Origin: Thermodesulfobacteriota bacterium
GTDB taxonomy: Bacteria; Desulfobacterota; WTBG01; CAIYCZ01; CAIRTM01
Direction of reading: 5' to 3'
Assembly (NCBI GenBank): GCA_028282925.1
Contig: JANQGV010000019.1
Span: 1-32,224 of the forward strand
DNA length: 32,224 nucleotides
Shown here: one piece after another, positions 14,954-23,811 of the stretch
Layout: each line of letters begins with the position of its first letter
How positions within the stretch are numbered: the stretch's first letter is position 1
Notes under the pieces: model-generated
Told to the model about the DNA's origin: nothing
What the model saw: the letters and a program-made list of their open reading frames with translations, nothing else
Database searches by the model: none
Made by a program: the position numbers and the translations under genes

Positions 14954-16909
14954 CTACTTTAACGCTCCCTGATTCTTCAGTTCATCACAGACAAAATCAA
15001 GCTTGAGATCTTCAAGCGTCTCTTTTTTCTGCAATCCACTGGAAACATCCCATCCCCGCAGGCGGTAGTAGTCGTCTTTCATCTGCTCAAAAGCCTGTCG
15101 GTCGATGATTGCGCCTTTGCGGGAAATAATCTCTTCCCCCCGCCCGGGCATTTCAAGGTCGGGATTGAACAGACCGAACATGCCCTCTTCGGTTTCAACG
15201 GGCTCGGTAAAATTAAATTCTCCGATGGTGTCATTCCCGCGACCTGCCCGGCCTTCACGGGCCATAATTGCCCGTTGCAGGTTGACCGAGCGCTCGCCGA
15301 TGCGGTAATAGTCGGCTTCCGGCAGGTCGGTACCCGTAACCGCACTGAATAGATCGGGCACCAGTGCCGGGTCGCCCAGGCGGCTGTCACGCTGGTCGGT
15401 ATCATGAATGGGGTAGTGCCGGTCGCAGGCCACCATGCTCTCCTTGGCATGCTGGCGATTTTGGATCCGAAAGGCTGCTTCCGCTTTTCCCTCGTAGGTT
15501 GAAAAGTCGACCGCCTTTTCACTACCCCAGACCCGTTCTGCAATCTTCCGCAGGGCTGGGGTATCCAGGGTGGACATAGCTCCGGAGGTGGTATGCCACA
15601 GGGCCCAGCGCAGCAACTCAAAACTGAACTCATGCAACTGAATAATAGGGTTGCGCGGTTCGGTTGCATAAAAAAGGGCATTGGTGATAAACAGCCGTGC
15701 GCCGTAGGCATCGTTTACATAGCCGGAAGGTGTAATGTGTTCCAGCGCCAGTTTTTCCGCATCGACTCCCTGCGATAGTGATGCCCGCCGAACCCCCTGG
15801 GCCAGCACCTCGCCGAATCCCTGCTTGTTCACGATGGCGGAGATCATGGCTTCAAAAAACTCCTGACTGCCCAGTTTTGACAGGGGCAGGCCGGTGGCCT
15901 CTTCGGTTAAAATGCCGCCTTTGATACATGCGTCGAGCCAGTACAGAATATTGCTCACCTCGGCGGTACACAGGCCGAGCTGGTCACACAGCGATGTGGC
16001 TACAAAAGGGTACTCTGTGGCTTCACCGTGATAGCGCTGGTCCCAGTTTGAATACAGAAAAGCCGCAGCACAGGTTTTACGCACCTCGGTCGACCCCGAG
16101 GTGTGTTTGAAAGTACCGCGCATACAGGCTGCCGGGCATCCGTAGCAGGGTGTTGCCTTTACAAACTCAATGCCCTGGATCATGGGCTCGGTCATATAGA
16201 GGCTTGCATGCTGGCCCTGCCGCAACGTGCGCACCATCCGGTTTACCTCTTTCAGTTTGTCGGGCCGTGCAACCGGTACTTTTGATGAACCCGCCACAAC
16301 AACGGCCTTAATGTTTTTCGAACCGAACACCGCGCCCATCCCGTTGGCGAACACACCCCCCTGCTCAGTATGGGCCGAAGCAAACCGCACCTGGTTTTCT
16401 CCGGCCGGCCCGATACAAACAACATGGGCTTTGGCCCCGTGCTGCTGCCGCAGTTTGGCAATGGTTTCCTCGGTAGCAAGCCCCTGCAGATCACCGGCAT
16501 CATGTATGGTCACGCTGCCGTTCTCTATAAAGACATACGACAGTGACGATGCCCTCCCGGTTATAATAATGCCGTCCAGCCCGGCGTGCTTTATTGCGGC
16601 ACCGAAAAATCCGCCCCCGTTACCGAATCCGTACTGATCCGGATAGGAATGGGGCGATTTGGCGCTGATCACCCAGCGCGAACAGGCTATCGCCGGGGTG
16701 CCGGCAAGGGGACCCGCCATGATCATAATAACATTACCGGGGTCAAGCGCCCCGGTTTCAGGGGAAACCTCGTCCCAGTACAGCCGGGAGGCCAGCAACC
16801 GGCCGCCGATAAAGTCCTCATAGTAGTCCTGCATCCCGGTTTCTTCGTGTTGCCCACTCGTCATGTCCAGGCGCAGTATTTTTCCCTGCCAGCCATACAT
16901 TTTTTCCAT
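14954..16909 (-). CDS. Aldehyde:ferredoxin oxidoreductase family protein (W/Mo-pterin enzyme)
   Basis: A 651-residue protein of the AOR family, which carries a tungsto- or molybdo-bispterin centre and one [4Fe-4S] cluster and oxidises aldehydes or catalyses related low-potential redox steps. The N-terminal AOR domain starts GWQGKILRLDMTSGQ and contains IGGRLLASRLYWDEV and GAVFGSKNIKAVVV. The cluster ligands are C255, C258 and C262 (CYGCPAAC) plus a distant C495 (VACDRH), the same 3+1 arrangement as in archaeal AOR. The substrate cannot be told; relatives include the benzoyl-CoA reductase subunit BamB. The start has AGGAGG 10 nt upstream. No ferredoxin, cofactor or partner gene is adjacent. 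Confidence 0.92.
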   Translation of the reverse strand: MEKMYGWQGKILRLDMTSGQHEETGMQDYYEDFIGGRLLASRLYWDEVSPETGALDPGNVIMIMAGPLAGTPAIACSRWVISAKSPHSYPDQYGFGNGGGFFGAAIKHAGLDGIIITGRASSLSYVFIENGSVTIHDAGDLQGLATEETIAKLRQQHGAKAHVVCIGPAGENQVRFASAHTEQGGVFANGMGAVFGSKNIKAVVVAGSSKVPVARPDKLKEVNRMVRTLRQGQHASLYMTEPMIQGIEFVKATPCYGCPAACMRGTFKHTSGSTEVRKTCAAAFLYSNWDQRYHGEATEYPFVATSLCDQLGLCTAEVSNILYWLDACIKGGILTEEATGLPLSKLGSQEFFEAMISAIVNKQGFGEVLAQGVRRASLSQGVDAEKLALEHITPSGYVNDAYGARLFITNALFYATEPRNPIIQLHEFSFELLRWALWHTTSGAMSTLDTPALRKIAERVWGSEKAVDFSTYEGKAEAAFRIQNRQHAKESMVACDRHYPIHDTDQRDSRLGDPALVPDLFSAVTGTDLPEADYYRIGERSVNLQRAIMAREGRAGRGNDTIGEFNFTEPVETEEGMFGLFNPDLEMPGRGEEIISRKGAIIDRQAFEQMKDDYYRLRGWDVSSGLQKKETLEDLKLDFVCDELKNQGALK

Positions 16910-17084
16910 AACAACACACCCTCCTTTGTGAGTACCGCACGCAACGGCTTCCTGCTGTTAATGACACAGTTGTTTTGCATAGAATCATGTATCATACTAT
17001 TTACCCTGAAAAAAGTGCATTTTCAATGCTAACCGGATTATTTCTGAATAAAACCGGGCAATAATCTGAAAAAAAATGTTTTTC

Positions 17085-17113
17085 TTGATCAGAACGCCGT
17101 AATTACATACTAT
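17085..17113 (+). promoter_or_regulatory. Candidate sigma-70 promoter of the second kinase
   Basis: TTGATC (17085-17090) and TACTAT (17108-17113) are separated by 17 bp, in AT-rich DNA of the gap between the divergent AOR and kinase genes. The expected transcript start near 17120 leaves a leader of about 44 nt before ATG 17164. Confidence 0.45.
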
Positions 17114-17163
17114 ATACAAATATTTAGGCCGTGCGCACGGCAGGCAAAAATCAACCGGCATAC

Positions 17164-19359
17164 ATGATGAGCATACAGCAGGCGTTATATTCATATGTTG
17201 TACTCCTTCTGGTATCCCTGAGCACCTTTTACCTGCTCAGGACCATCCTGGTACAAAAAAAACCGGAGCGGGATTTTTATATAGCCTTTACATCACTGAG
17301 CGGCTCCCTCTTCACCCTGTGCACCATCTTCCTGTCTACTACCGCCATGTCTCCCGAGATGGTCATGGTGTGTCACAGGTTCCGCGTGGTCTTTCTGATT
17401 ATCCTGGTTTCTTCCTGGTTCTTTTTTGTATTTGATGTCTGCTTAAAGGAAAGCCTCATACCGAGGCTGTTGTTCTGGCTGTCGCTGGTCCTGCTTGCCT
17501 GCGTGCCCTTTGATGTTTACCTTGCCCTGCCCATACAGCAGGTCCGGGCTACCGCCTTCGGTATTCATTTTATCTACTCCTTTGGAACACCGGGGCCTGC
17601 ATATGTATGCTATGCAATTATGGCTAATGTGTTTGTCGCTGCCGGCATCATCACCATAATGCGCAGCACTACCTCTCTTCTGAAAAAAACGTTTTGCATC
17701 ATTGCGTTTGTACCCCAAACCGTCGCCGGTTTGTACGACCAGGCGATCATCCTGGGCTTTTTCCCCGGTGTTATCATTTTTGAATTCATGGCCACGTTCT
17801 TTATCATCCTGATATGCATCTCAGAAATTATGCAGGAGCAGCAAATGCAGATACAGCTGCAGGAACTGAACCGCAGGCTTGAGGAAAAAGTCCGGCAGCG
17901 CACAGCCGTCCTGGAGCAAAGCAAGGAGCGCTTTCGCTCACTTACCGAGACAACCCCGGATGCCATCCTGATTACCGCTGAAAACGGCACCATTGTTTTC
18001 TGCAACAAAGCTTCCGAACACATCTTCGGCTACACCGAAAGCGAATTGATCGATGCATCGGCCGAAATTCTGATGGACACGCAGGACCGGCAGGCATACA
18101 GGGACACCAAAGCCGGCCTCAAACCTGCGGTACATTTCGGCGGAAAAGACGAACCGTTTGAAAGCGTTGCCCGGAAAAAAGACGGGCACCTTGTAGCGGT
18201 GGAACTGTCGTTGTCGCACTGGCAGATTGAAGAAAAAAAATATGCCAGCCTGGTCGCCAGGGACATCACCCTGCGAAAACGGGCCGAACAGGCCTTGAGT
18301 GAAAGCGAGGAACGCTTTCGGGCCATTGCGGAAACAACTCCCGATGCCGTTATTACCGCCGACTGGCGCGGTATAATCAGTTACTGGAACAAAGCCGCCG
18401 AAGCCGTTTTCGGCTACACAAGGAAAGAGGCCCTTGGGCAATGGGGGCATATGCTGCTCCCCCAAACGGACCAGGAGAAAGAAACCTCCGGCAAAACAAA
18501 AGGATTTCTTGGAAAAAACACCGTCGGTGGACTGAACGAAACAACTGAGACAACCGCCAGGTGTAGCGACGGCACCATAATACCGATTGAGGTCTCCCAA
18601 TCGACCTGGGAAACCGGCGGACAGACAACCTTCTGCGCCATTATTCGCGATATTTCATCCCGCAAGCAGGCAGAGCATAAGTTGCGGGACTATCAGCAAC
18701 AGCTCAGCACCCTTGCCTCGGAATTGCTGCTGACTGAAGAACGGGAACGCCGCAATATCGCAACAGAGCTGCACGACCGCATCGGCCAGTCACTGATCCT
18801 GGCAAAGATGAAGGTGAGCAGCTTAATGCACTCCCTGCCGGAAGGCGACCAAACCCATGCAGAGCTCGGCAGTGTCCGCTCGATCATCGAGCATACAATT
18901 GAAGACACACGCTCACTCACCTTTGAGCTCAGCCCTCCCATTCTGTATGACATGGGGCTGGAGCCGGCAATTGAATGGTTACTGGAAAAAAGCAAAGCAC
19001 ATCAGAATTTCGCCACCGATTTCACAAGCGATTCCAAAAACAAACCGTTGCACCATTCCTGTCGTATTTTTTTATTCCAGGCAACCCGGGAATTGTTGAC
19101 GAACATCACCAAGCACGCCCGGGCAAAAAAGGTTCAGATTGCTGTACGCAAAGAGAATGAAACCATACGCATCACCGTTACCGATGACGGCATAGGCTTT
19201 GATACGGCATCGCTGGCAACGCCGTCAAACGCCGGAACGTTCGGACACTTCAGCATTCGCGAGCGGATGAATCACCTGGGCGGATCATTCAGCTGCTCAT
19301 CTGTTCCGGGGCTGGGCACCAGGGTTGACCTGGTGGCGCCTCTGGAGAGCGGGGCATAA
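17164..19359 (+). CDS. 7TM-PAS-PAS sensor histidine kinase, paralogue of the kinase at 11612
   Basis: A 731-residue kinase collinear with the one at 11612. It has seven hydrophobic segments (from YVVLLLVSLSTFYLLRTILV to FEFMATFFIILICISEIM), coiled coil, PAS1 (RFRSLTETTPDAILIT), PAS2 (RFRAIAETTPDAVITADW) and HisKA_3 with His537 in NIATELHDRIGQ. The ATPase part has ELLTNITKHA and DDGIGFD. Near-identical stretches (LLLTEERERRNI, TELHDRIGQ, PPILYDMGLEPA) show a fairly old duplication, since the sensor part is much less alike. Starts at 17164 and 17167 are both possible and neither has a strong ribosome site. No response regulator gene is adjacent, so it is an orphan kinase. Confidence 0.92.
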   Translation: MMSIQQALYSYVVLLLVSLSTFYLLRTILVQKKPERDFYIAFTSLSGSLFTLCTIFLSTTAMSPEMVMVCHRFRVVFLIILVSSWFFFVFDVCLKESLIPRLLFWLSLVLLACVPFDVYLALPIQQVRATAFGIHFIYSFGTPGPAYVCYAIMANVFVAAGIITIMRSTTSLLKKTFCIIAFVPQTVAGLYDQAIILGFFPGVIIFEFMATFFIILICISEIMQEQQMQIQLQELNRRLEEKVRQRTAVLEQSKERFRSLTETTPDAILITAENGTIVFCNKASEHIFGYTESELIDASAEILMDTQDRQAYRDTKAGLKPAVHFGGKDEPFESVARKKDGHLVAVELSLSHWQIEEKKYASLVARDITLRKRAEQALSESEERFRAIAETTPDAVITADWRGIISYWNKAAEAVFGYTRKEALGQWGHMLLPQTDQEKETSGKTKGFLGKNTVGGLNETTETTARCSDGTIIPIEVSQSTWETGGQTTFCAIIRDISSRKQAEHKLRDYQQQLSTLASELLLTEERERRNIATELHDRIGQSLILAKMKVSSLMHSLPEGDQTHAELGSVRSIIEHTIEDTRSLTFELSPPILYDMGLEPAIEWLLEKSKAHQNFATDFTSDSKNKPLHHSCRIFLFQATRELLTNITKHARAKKVQIAVRKENETIRITVTDDGIGFDTASLATPSNAGTFGHFSIRERMNHLGGSFSCSSVPGLGTRVDLVAPLESGA

Positions 19360-19395
19360 AAAAACGGAACGTGCTTTTTCCTCAAGCGCATTCCG
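19358..19395 (-). terminator. Intrinsic terminator, mainly for the minus strand
   Basis: A stem CGGAA-c-GTGC (19365-19374) pairs with GCGC-a-TTCCG (19386-19395) with one mismatch; seven A lie at 19358-19364. On the minus strand this gives stem plus T-run about 80 nt after the stop of the coiled-coil gene. The A-run includes the kinase stop codon. Confidence 0.55.
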
Positions 19396-19472
19396 CTGAA
19401 TCGCTTCTTTCAACAGGCCGATCATCATCATCGAACCGAGCGTTGATCAGGTGCCTTTCTTTCACCTGCCGT

Positions 19473-19754
19473 TCAGGCGTGATGCATCTTTCTTTTCGTT
19501 TTTACCTGCTGGTATCCTTTGGCAAGCTCTTCCAGCAACGTTTCAATAACACCCAGTCTGTTGTCTACCTGTTCTTCGAGTCGCATTAATCGCTTCAGCG
19601 TATCTTCATGCAGATCAACAAGGTCCTGGATCACAGTGATAACACCGCTTTTGAACTCCTCGACCCCGACATCCGTAAGCGTTTCGATTTCTTCTCTGAA
19701 CTGTTCAAAGCTTTCAGAGAGATCATCGTATGCCCGATCTCTTGCTTCTGCCAT
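19473..19754 (-). CDS. Small coiled-coil protein of unknown function
   Basis: A 93-residue, highly charged protein without signal peptide or membrane segment. Heptad-like spacing (LSESFEQFREEIETL, IQDLVDLHEDTLKRLMRLEEQVDNRLGVIETLLEEL) predicts a long helical coiled coil over residues 10-80, followed by a basic tail KTKRKMHH. The start is supported by GGGGAG upstream. It is transcribed alone, with a terminator at 19358-19395. No domain is recognised; such proteins are often structural or adaptor-like. Confidence 0.65.
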   Translation of the reverse strand: MAEARDRAYDDLSESFEQFREEIETLTDVGVEEFKSGVITVIQDLVDLHEDTLKRLMRLEEQVDNRLGVIETLLEELAKGYQQVKTKRKMHHA

Positions 19755-19960
19755 AATGCTTATCTCCCCTGTGATGACAGATTATATGTGCCTGCCCTGT
19801 TCATCGATTGTAAGGGTACTCTGTACTCTATCTCTAACAATAGCACAGAGTACTTATAAAATAAATAAAAAATATTTTCGGGCTCGGCCCCGGGGCTGTC
19901 GTGCGGATTCCAATTTTACTTGACCCGTTACTGACGGTATGTTATGTGACGGCGGGCGCA

Positions 19961-21367
19961 TCAGCCGCGGGCTTTTTGCAGAACGCCCAAAAACAGATCG
20001 TATCCCTGGGGGGTTTTCAGCATATCCATAAGCACACCCAGGTGGCCCGTGCTCCAGGTTATAATATTTTCCTGCGGCAGTCGCCAGGCATCGGCGATTG
20101 CGGTTGCCGTTGCATAGGGGACAAGCGAATCATAGGCACCGAAAACCATGTTGACCCGCCGGGGGTCGATGGCCGGGGCCGGCGTGTCGAAGATGTTGTT
20201 CAGCATCATGATGGTCTGATCATTCCAGCCCGCATTCTGCAGTGCATCGGTAAGTCCGATCATATGGGACAATTCACTGTCTCTCACGATATGCTCGGCA
20301 TGGCTTGTTGCCGCACTCAACAGTGCGGCATCCGGACGCAGACGGGCCGGCCAGCCCCGACAACGACATACCAGTTGCTGCATGGCCATGCCGCCGAGGC
20401 TGATCCCCGCCACCGCTACGGCGGATGATCCGGAGGTTCTGGCCCAGTGCATAAGCACCGCTGTTTCCTGGACCTGGGCACTGACAAACTGAACACAACC
20501 AAGCGGAGCCGTGGACAGAAACGGCTCACCACTGGAAAAACCTTCGCTGATCCGCCGCCCGTGCCAGGGCGATTCGATAATGACGACCCGGTAGCCCAGG
20601 GCGGCAAGCGGTCGCCCGAGATTTGTCTCTTCGGGCCAGTATGTCAGCTGGTCATAGGCCATGCCGAACGCCCCGCTGTAAATAAGCGTCGGCTGCCCGT
20701 CCAGCGGCTTTCGGGGTTCAAAAATTCGTGCAAAAACCATATCCCCCATAAAACGCGAAGGAGACGGAAACCGTATGACATACTCCTGTCCCGAGGGACC
20801 CGGCACTTTATAGGATGTTTCAATGGGCGGCATGGTGTCCGGCGCCGCAAAAAGCTCCTCTGGATGCTGCAGGGAGTTTTCCAGCGCCGCCGGGATGTCA
20901 TCCGGCGATGGTATTGAAAACCGTACGGAAGGCACGAACGGTTTATCCAGCAGAAAACCCAGCTGCTGCAACGGACGCATGCGGGCTTCGGACTTGATAC
21001 GGCGCTCCCGGTGGATTGCCAGGCGGGCATCGTCGGGTCTCCATTCCTGCCGGGTATAGTTCCAGAACACCTCTTCGCATTGCCGGACAGAGGCGTCCCA
21101 ATCCTGCCAGACCCTTTCAAACTCATGCAGCCCCTGTTCTATACGGCGCCGCAGCTTCGCTGATATGCGGTCGGTAACGCCGAGCTCTTCAAGAAACGCG
21201 GAAGCATCTTTGCCGATGCACATACTCGCCGCGGCACTCAGCCTTCCGATCTTAAACTCCCGGGCAACCCTGCGGGTTTTAACGGTTTCAACAAGGCGGG
21301 GTATGTGTTTCTTTATCAGAGGCGATGAAAGTATCTGTTTTTCAGCAACCTTTTTAAGATAGTCCAT
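19961..21367 (-). CDS. Alpha/beta hydrolase, ABHD18/DUF2048-like
   Basis: A 468-residue protein. The first 200 residues are helical and charged, and a hydrolase core follows. The likely triad is Ser323 in the nucleophile elbow GISLGG, Asp413 in FGAYDSLVPY and His442 in STGHLGV. The ESPWHGRR segment with the following PFLSTAPLG resembles the eukaryotic ABHD18 family. There is no signal peptide, so it is probably cytoplasmic. Its substrate is unknown; esterase or lipase-type activity is the simplest guess. An AGGTGA site precedes ATG 21367. It is a single gene, flanked downstream by a 206-bp gap in which I see nothing else. Confidence 0.75.
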   Translation of the reverse strand: MDYLKKVAEKQILSSPLIKKHIPRLVETVKTRRVAREFKIGRLSAAASMCIGKDASAFLEELGVTDRISAKLRRRIEQGLHEFERVWQDWDASVRQCEEVFWNYTRQEWRPDDARLAIHRERRIKSEARMRPLQQLGFLLDKPFVPSVRFSIPSPDDIPAALENSLQHPEELFAAPDTMPPIETSYKVPGPSGQEYVIRFPSPSRFMGDMVFARIFEPRKPLDGQPTLIYSGAFGMAYDQLTYWPEETNLGRPLAALGYRVVIIESPWHGRRISEGFSSGEPFLSTAPLGCVQFVSAQVQETAVLMHWARTSGSSAVAVAGISLGGMAMQQLVCRCRGWPARLRPDAALLSAATSHAEHIVRDSELSHMIGLTDALQNAGWNDQTIMMLNNIFDTPAPAIDPRRVNMVFGAYDSLVPYATATAIADAWRLPQENIITWSTGHLGVLMDMLKTPQGYDLFLGVLQKARG

Positions 21368-21539
21368 TCTGCAGCTTCACCTGGAATCGCTTTCCGGATC
21401 ATGGGTCGGTTCAGGACTGAATTATATACGATTGCATAGACCGCTGCAATCAACAAAATGTAAGGGGAACATGCTGTACCCTCCCCGGCAGAACGTACTA
21501 AGCTCATTCAGTTCAAGACGGACGAAAGGCATCTGTGCT

Positions 21540-21801
21540 AAAGGAACGGATTAATGAGGATAAGTGTTTCCCGACAGTCTCCTAGACCCGAATCAAACGA
21601 ACATTCGTCGCGAGGATGTTGCAATGGCCGGAGATACCGGCTGCATGAACAAAAGCTTTTCATGTTGCCACAAGGAGAGACTGGTGGAAAATGTTCAGAT
21701 ACAAGGCGCGCGATATCCTGAGGAATAAGGCGTACTTGACTGTACGTCGCAGTGACGAAGGATGAGTGCAACGCAGGAGGTGGGCGTTTTCCGACAGTCT
21801 C
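21540..21801. repeat. R1 fragment, R3 fragment and R1 copy D
   Basis: Three pieces lie in the 434-bp gap downstream of the HDOD gene. The right end of an R1 copy (about 21540-21581, ending CCCGACAGTCTC) is followed by a left-end fragment of R3 (TAGACCCGAATCAAACGA, 21583 to about 21660). The complete R1 copy D (21677-21801) runs from GAGACTGGTGG to CCGACAGTCTC. Copy D ends at 21801, the base before the stop codon of the HDOD gene (21802-21804). Confidence 0.75.
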
Positions 21802-22839
21802 TTAAAAAGCGCTGGAGGTCTTTTCCACAAACTCCGCAGCATCAGCCATGAACATGCTGACCTCATCGCTTCCGAGTTCAAGGGCCTCCATTACTTTCTG
21901 ATCGATTTGATACATCATACCGTCAAAGCCGGCGCCGATTCCGCTCATCAAGGCGATTGCGTCCGCCGCATGAACAATAAAGGCAAGGTCGTTATGACCG
22001 GCTGAAGAGGGATTATGATGACACTCGATGGCACGGGTAATGTGCCGCGGTATCTGCCATTTTTCACACACTTCGGATGCTATCCGGGCGTGGTCAAAGC
22101 CGAGCACTTCATTCTCGGCCGCCAGAAAGGACTTGTTTCCGACGGCCAGATGGGATTCAAACTGATCTTTTCGTTCGGCAACGTATTTGTCGAGAATCAA
22201 CTTACCGCAATCGTGAATAAGACCGGCCGAAAATGCGTCGTCTGCCAGTTCCGGCTTTTTCTTGCTTGCTATGGTGCGGGCGCATCCGGCAGTTGCCAGT
22301 GAATGCTGCCAGAGATCGCCTGAACTCAGTCCGTATCCCTGCAGTTCGCGGCCCAGCAGGCTGCCGGCGCAGGCCAGTGTCAACAGTTCATTCAGGGTTT
22401 TCATACCCAGCACAACCGAGGCATGCTGTATTGAGGTTACTTTGCCCATTTGTCCGTAGTAGGATGAGTTCGACAGCTTCAAAACCCTGGCGGCGATTGC
22501 CTGGTCGGTTTCGATAATTTTTGCCAGATCCTGAAAACTTGAATTTTCGTCCGTGGTGAGTTGACGTGCTTTCTGGGCAACCTGGGGCATGGGCGGCAGG
22601 TCACTGACCGTCCGCAAAATCCTTTTCTTCAGCGTATCGCCGGTCGGCATGTCCTGCTGGGCGGCTTGAGCGGCTTCAGGTTGCTGTTGCCCGGCGGCCG
22701 GTGCTTCCGGGGCACCCAGATTAACCTCGATGGACCCCTTGCAGGACGGGCAGGGAAACCGGACATGATTTCCATGCTTGCGGATACGGTCTTCAGGGAT
22801 TTCGTAGACTTTTTTACACTGCTGGCATTGAATTTTCAT
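21802..22839 (-). CDS. HDOD-domain signalling protein with N-terminal zinc ribbon
   Basis: A 345-residue protein. Residues 1-35 form an MJ0042-type zinc ribbon with CxxC pairs C5/C8 and C30/C33. An Ala/Gln-rich linker follows, then an HDOD domain from about residue 75, with LPPMPQVAQKARQL, TDQAIAARVLKLSNSSYYG and the partly kept HD-like GLIHDCGKLILDKY. HDOD proteins have usually lost phosphodiesterase activity and act as scaffolds in signalling. The start has GAGG 6 nt upstream. It follows the inactive CheD-like gene by 72 bp on the same strand, so the two are probably one operon. Its stop codon abuts an R1 repeat. Confidence 0.88.
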   Translation of the reverse strand: MKIQCQQCKKVYEIPEDRIRKHGNHVRFPCPSCKGSIEVNLGAPEAPAAGQQQPEAAQAAQQDMPTGDTLKKRILRTVSDLPPMPQVAQKARQLTTDENSSFQDLAKIIETDQAIAARVLKLSNSSYYGQMGKVTSIQHASVVLGMKTLNELLTLACAGSLLGRELQGYGLSSGDLWQHSLATAGCARTIASKKKPELADDAFSAGLIHDCGKLILDKYVAERKDQFESHLAVGNKSFLAAENEVLGFDHARIASEVCEKWQIPRHITRAIECHHNPSSAGHNDLAFIVHAADAIALMSGIGAGFDGMMYQIDQKVMEALELGSDEVSMFMADAAEFVEKTSSAF

Positions 22840-22911
22840 TGATACCTCACCATTTTTTCAAACATTATCAGACGTGGTTTAACGTTGTCAACTCAATAGT
22901 GGATGCTGCTC

Positions 22912-23358
22912 TTACTTGCAAAAGTCTATTTTTATCTTGCCATCGTCTATATGAAGAATCATCCGGCGAACCCGGGCGCCGCCCGTCTCCTCAAGCTTTA
23001 TGGGAAGCCCTGCCTGCTGGAAGGACTCTTTTGCCGTTTTAATCAATTTGCTTCCGACATCGCCCATATCGGTCGGAAGCATCGAACCCGCACCTGCAAT
23101 GGCGATGGAATAGGGCCCTTGAATCCCCTGCTCTTTGAATGTATCCAGCACAAAAGGAATTGCGGTGGAAACACAGTAAACCGGATCCTGCACTGCAGAA
23201 CCGTCGCGAGGGAATGCCCTCAATATATGCATGCCGGCTGCAAGCTTCTCCGCCGGGCTGTAAATTATTATCCCGAGACCTGCGGCAATATTATCAATTA
23301 CCAGCATCCCGCTCTTGGCAAAAACGCACCTCATCGGCCGAACAATTGATTCCTGCAT
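22912..23358 (-). CDS. CheD-family protein lacking the catalytic cysteine
   Basis: A 148-residue protein that aligns along its whole length with CheD: the first strand, GIIIYSPAEKLAAGMHIL, IAGAGSM for the GGASMF loop and ETGGARVRRMILHIDDGKI for the GGNxGR segment. At the position of the nucleophile (Cys27 in Thermotoga CheD, as I recall it) this protein has Gly27, while His44 is kept. It cannot use the deamidase mechanism and is probably a binding or regulatory homologue. It precedes the HDOD gene by 72 bp on the same strand. An upstream GGGA gives modest support for the start at 23358; Met9 is an alternative. Confidence 0.72.
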   Translation of the reverse strand: MQESIVRPMRCVFAKSGMLVIDNIAAGLGIIIYSPAEKLAAGMHILRAFPRDGSAVQDPVYCVSTAIPFVLDTFKEQGIQGPYSIAIAGAGSMLPTDMGDVGSKLIKTAKESFQQAGLPIKLEETGGARVRRMILHIDDGKIKIDFCK

Positions 23359-23515
23359 GTGTTTTCCCGTAGTAGTTGGTATAGATACTGATTAACTATT
23401 TAATATACGTTAATAAATTACTGCTCTCTAGTGATATGTACCTATCGGATAAACAGGGGAAAAATTTAGAAAAAATTATATAAATGCATAAATAGATAAA
23501 AGCTACGGCACACAT

Positions 23516-23542
23516 AAAAGGGGCCCAATATGAGCCCGTTTT
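23516..23542 (-). terminator. Candidate terminator downstream of the J-domain gene
   Basis: AAAAGGGGC (23516-23524) pairs with GCCCGTTTT (23534-23542) with one mismatch and a 9-nt loop. A and T tracts form the outer stem, so it could act in both directions. On the minus strand it is the first hairpin after the J-domain gene, and an R3 repeat lies between them. The rest of 23359-23700 is AT-rich DNA in which I see no gene. Confidence 0.45.
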
Positions 23543-23706
23543 AGGTTATATCATCCCACTCGGCCGGCCGCAAGGAAGCCTGAAAATAGATAGATTTTAC
23601 AGAACATTATAGGCGATTTACCTTTTCACATGCCCTGTACTACAGATTCGGTACATATCGCGTATCGGATGCGAAAACCATACGAAAGGCCCATCAGGCA
23701 GGGGTC

Positions 23707-23809
23707 TAGCCCCAAATCAAGCGAGGATTCGTAGCGAGGGTGCTGAAATGCCTGTAGATTCGGACATTACGGCAGCCGCAGTAGAATTCTTCGCTTGTTT
23801 TGGGGCTGA
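23707..23809. repeat. R3 MITE-like element, short copy
   Basis: Inverted ends TAGCCCCAAATCAAGCGAGG and CGCTTGTTTTGGGGCTGA enclose about 65 bp. Compared with the copy at 30739 it lacks about 78 bp from the middle, while both shoulders (GATTCGTAGCGAGGG and ACGGCAGCCGCAGTAGAATT) are kept. It ends two bases before the stop codon of the J-domain gene. No protein is encoded. Confidence 0.75.
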
Positions 23810-23811
23810 CT

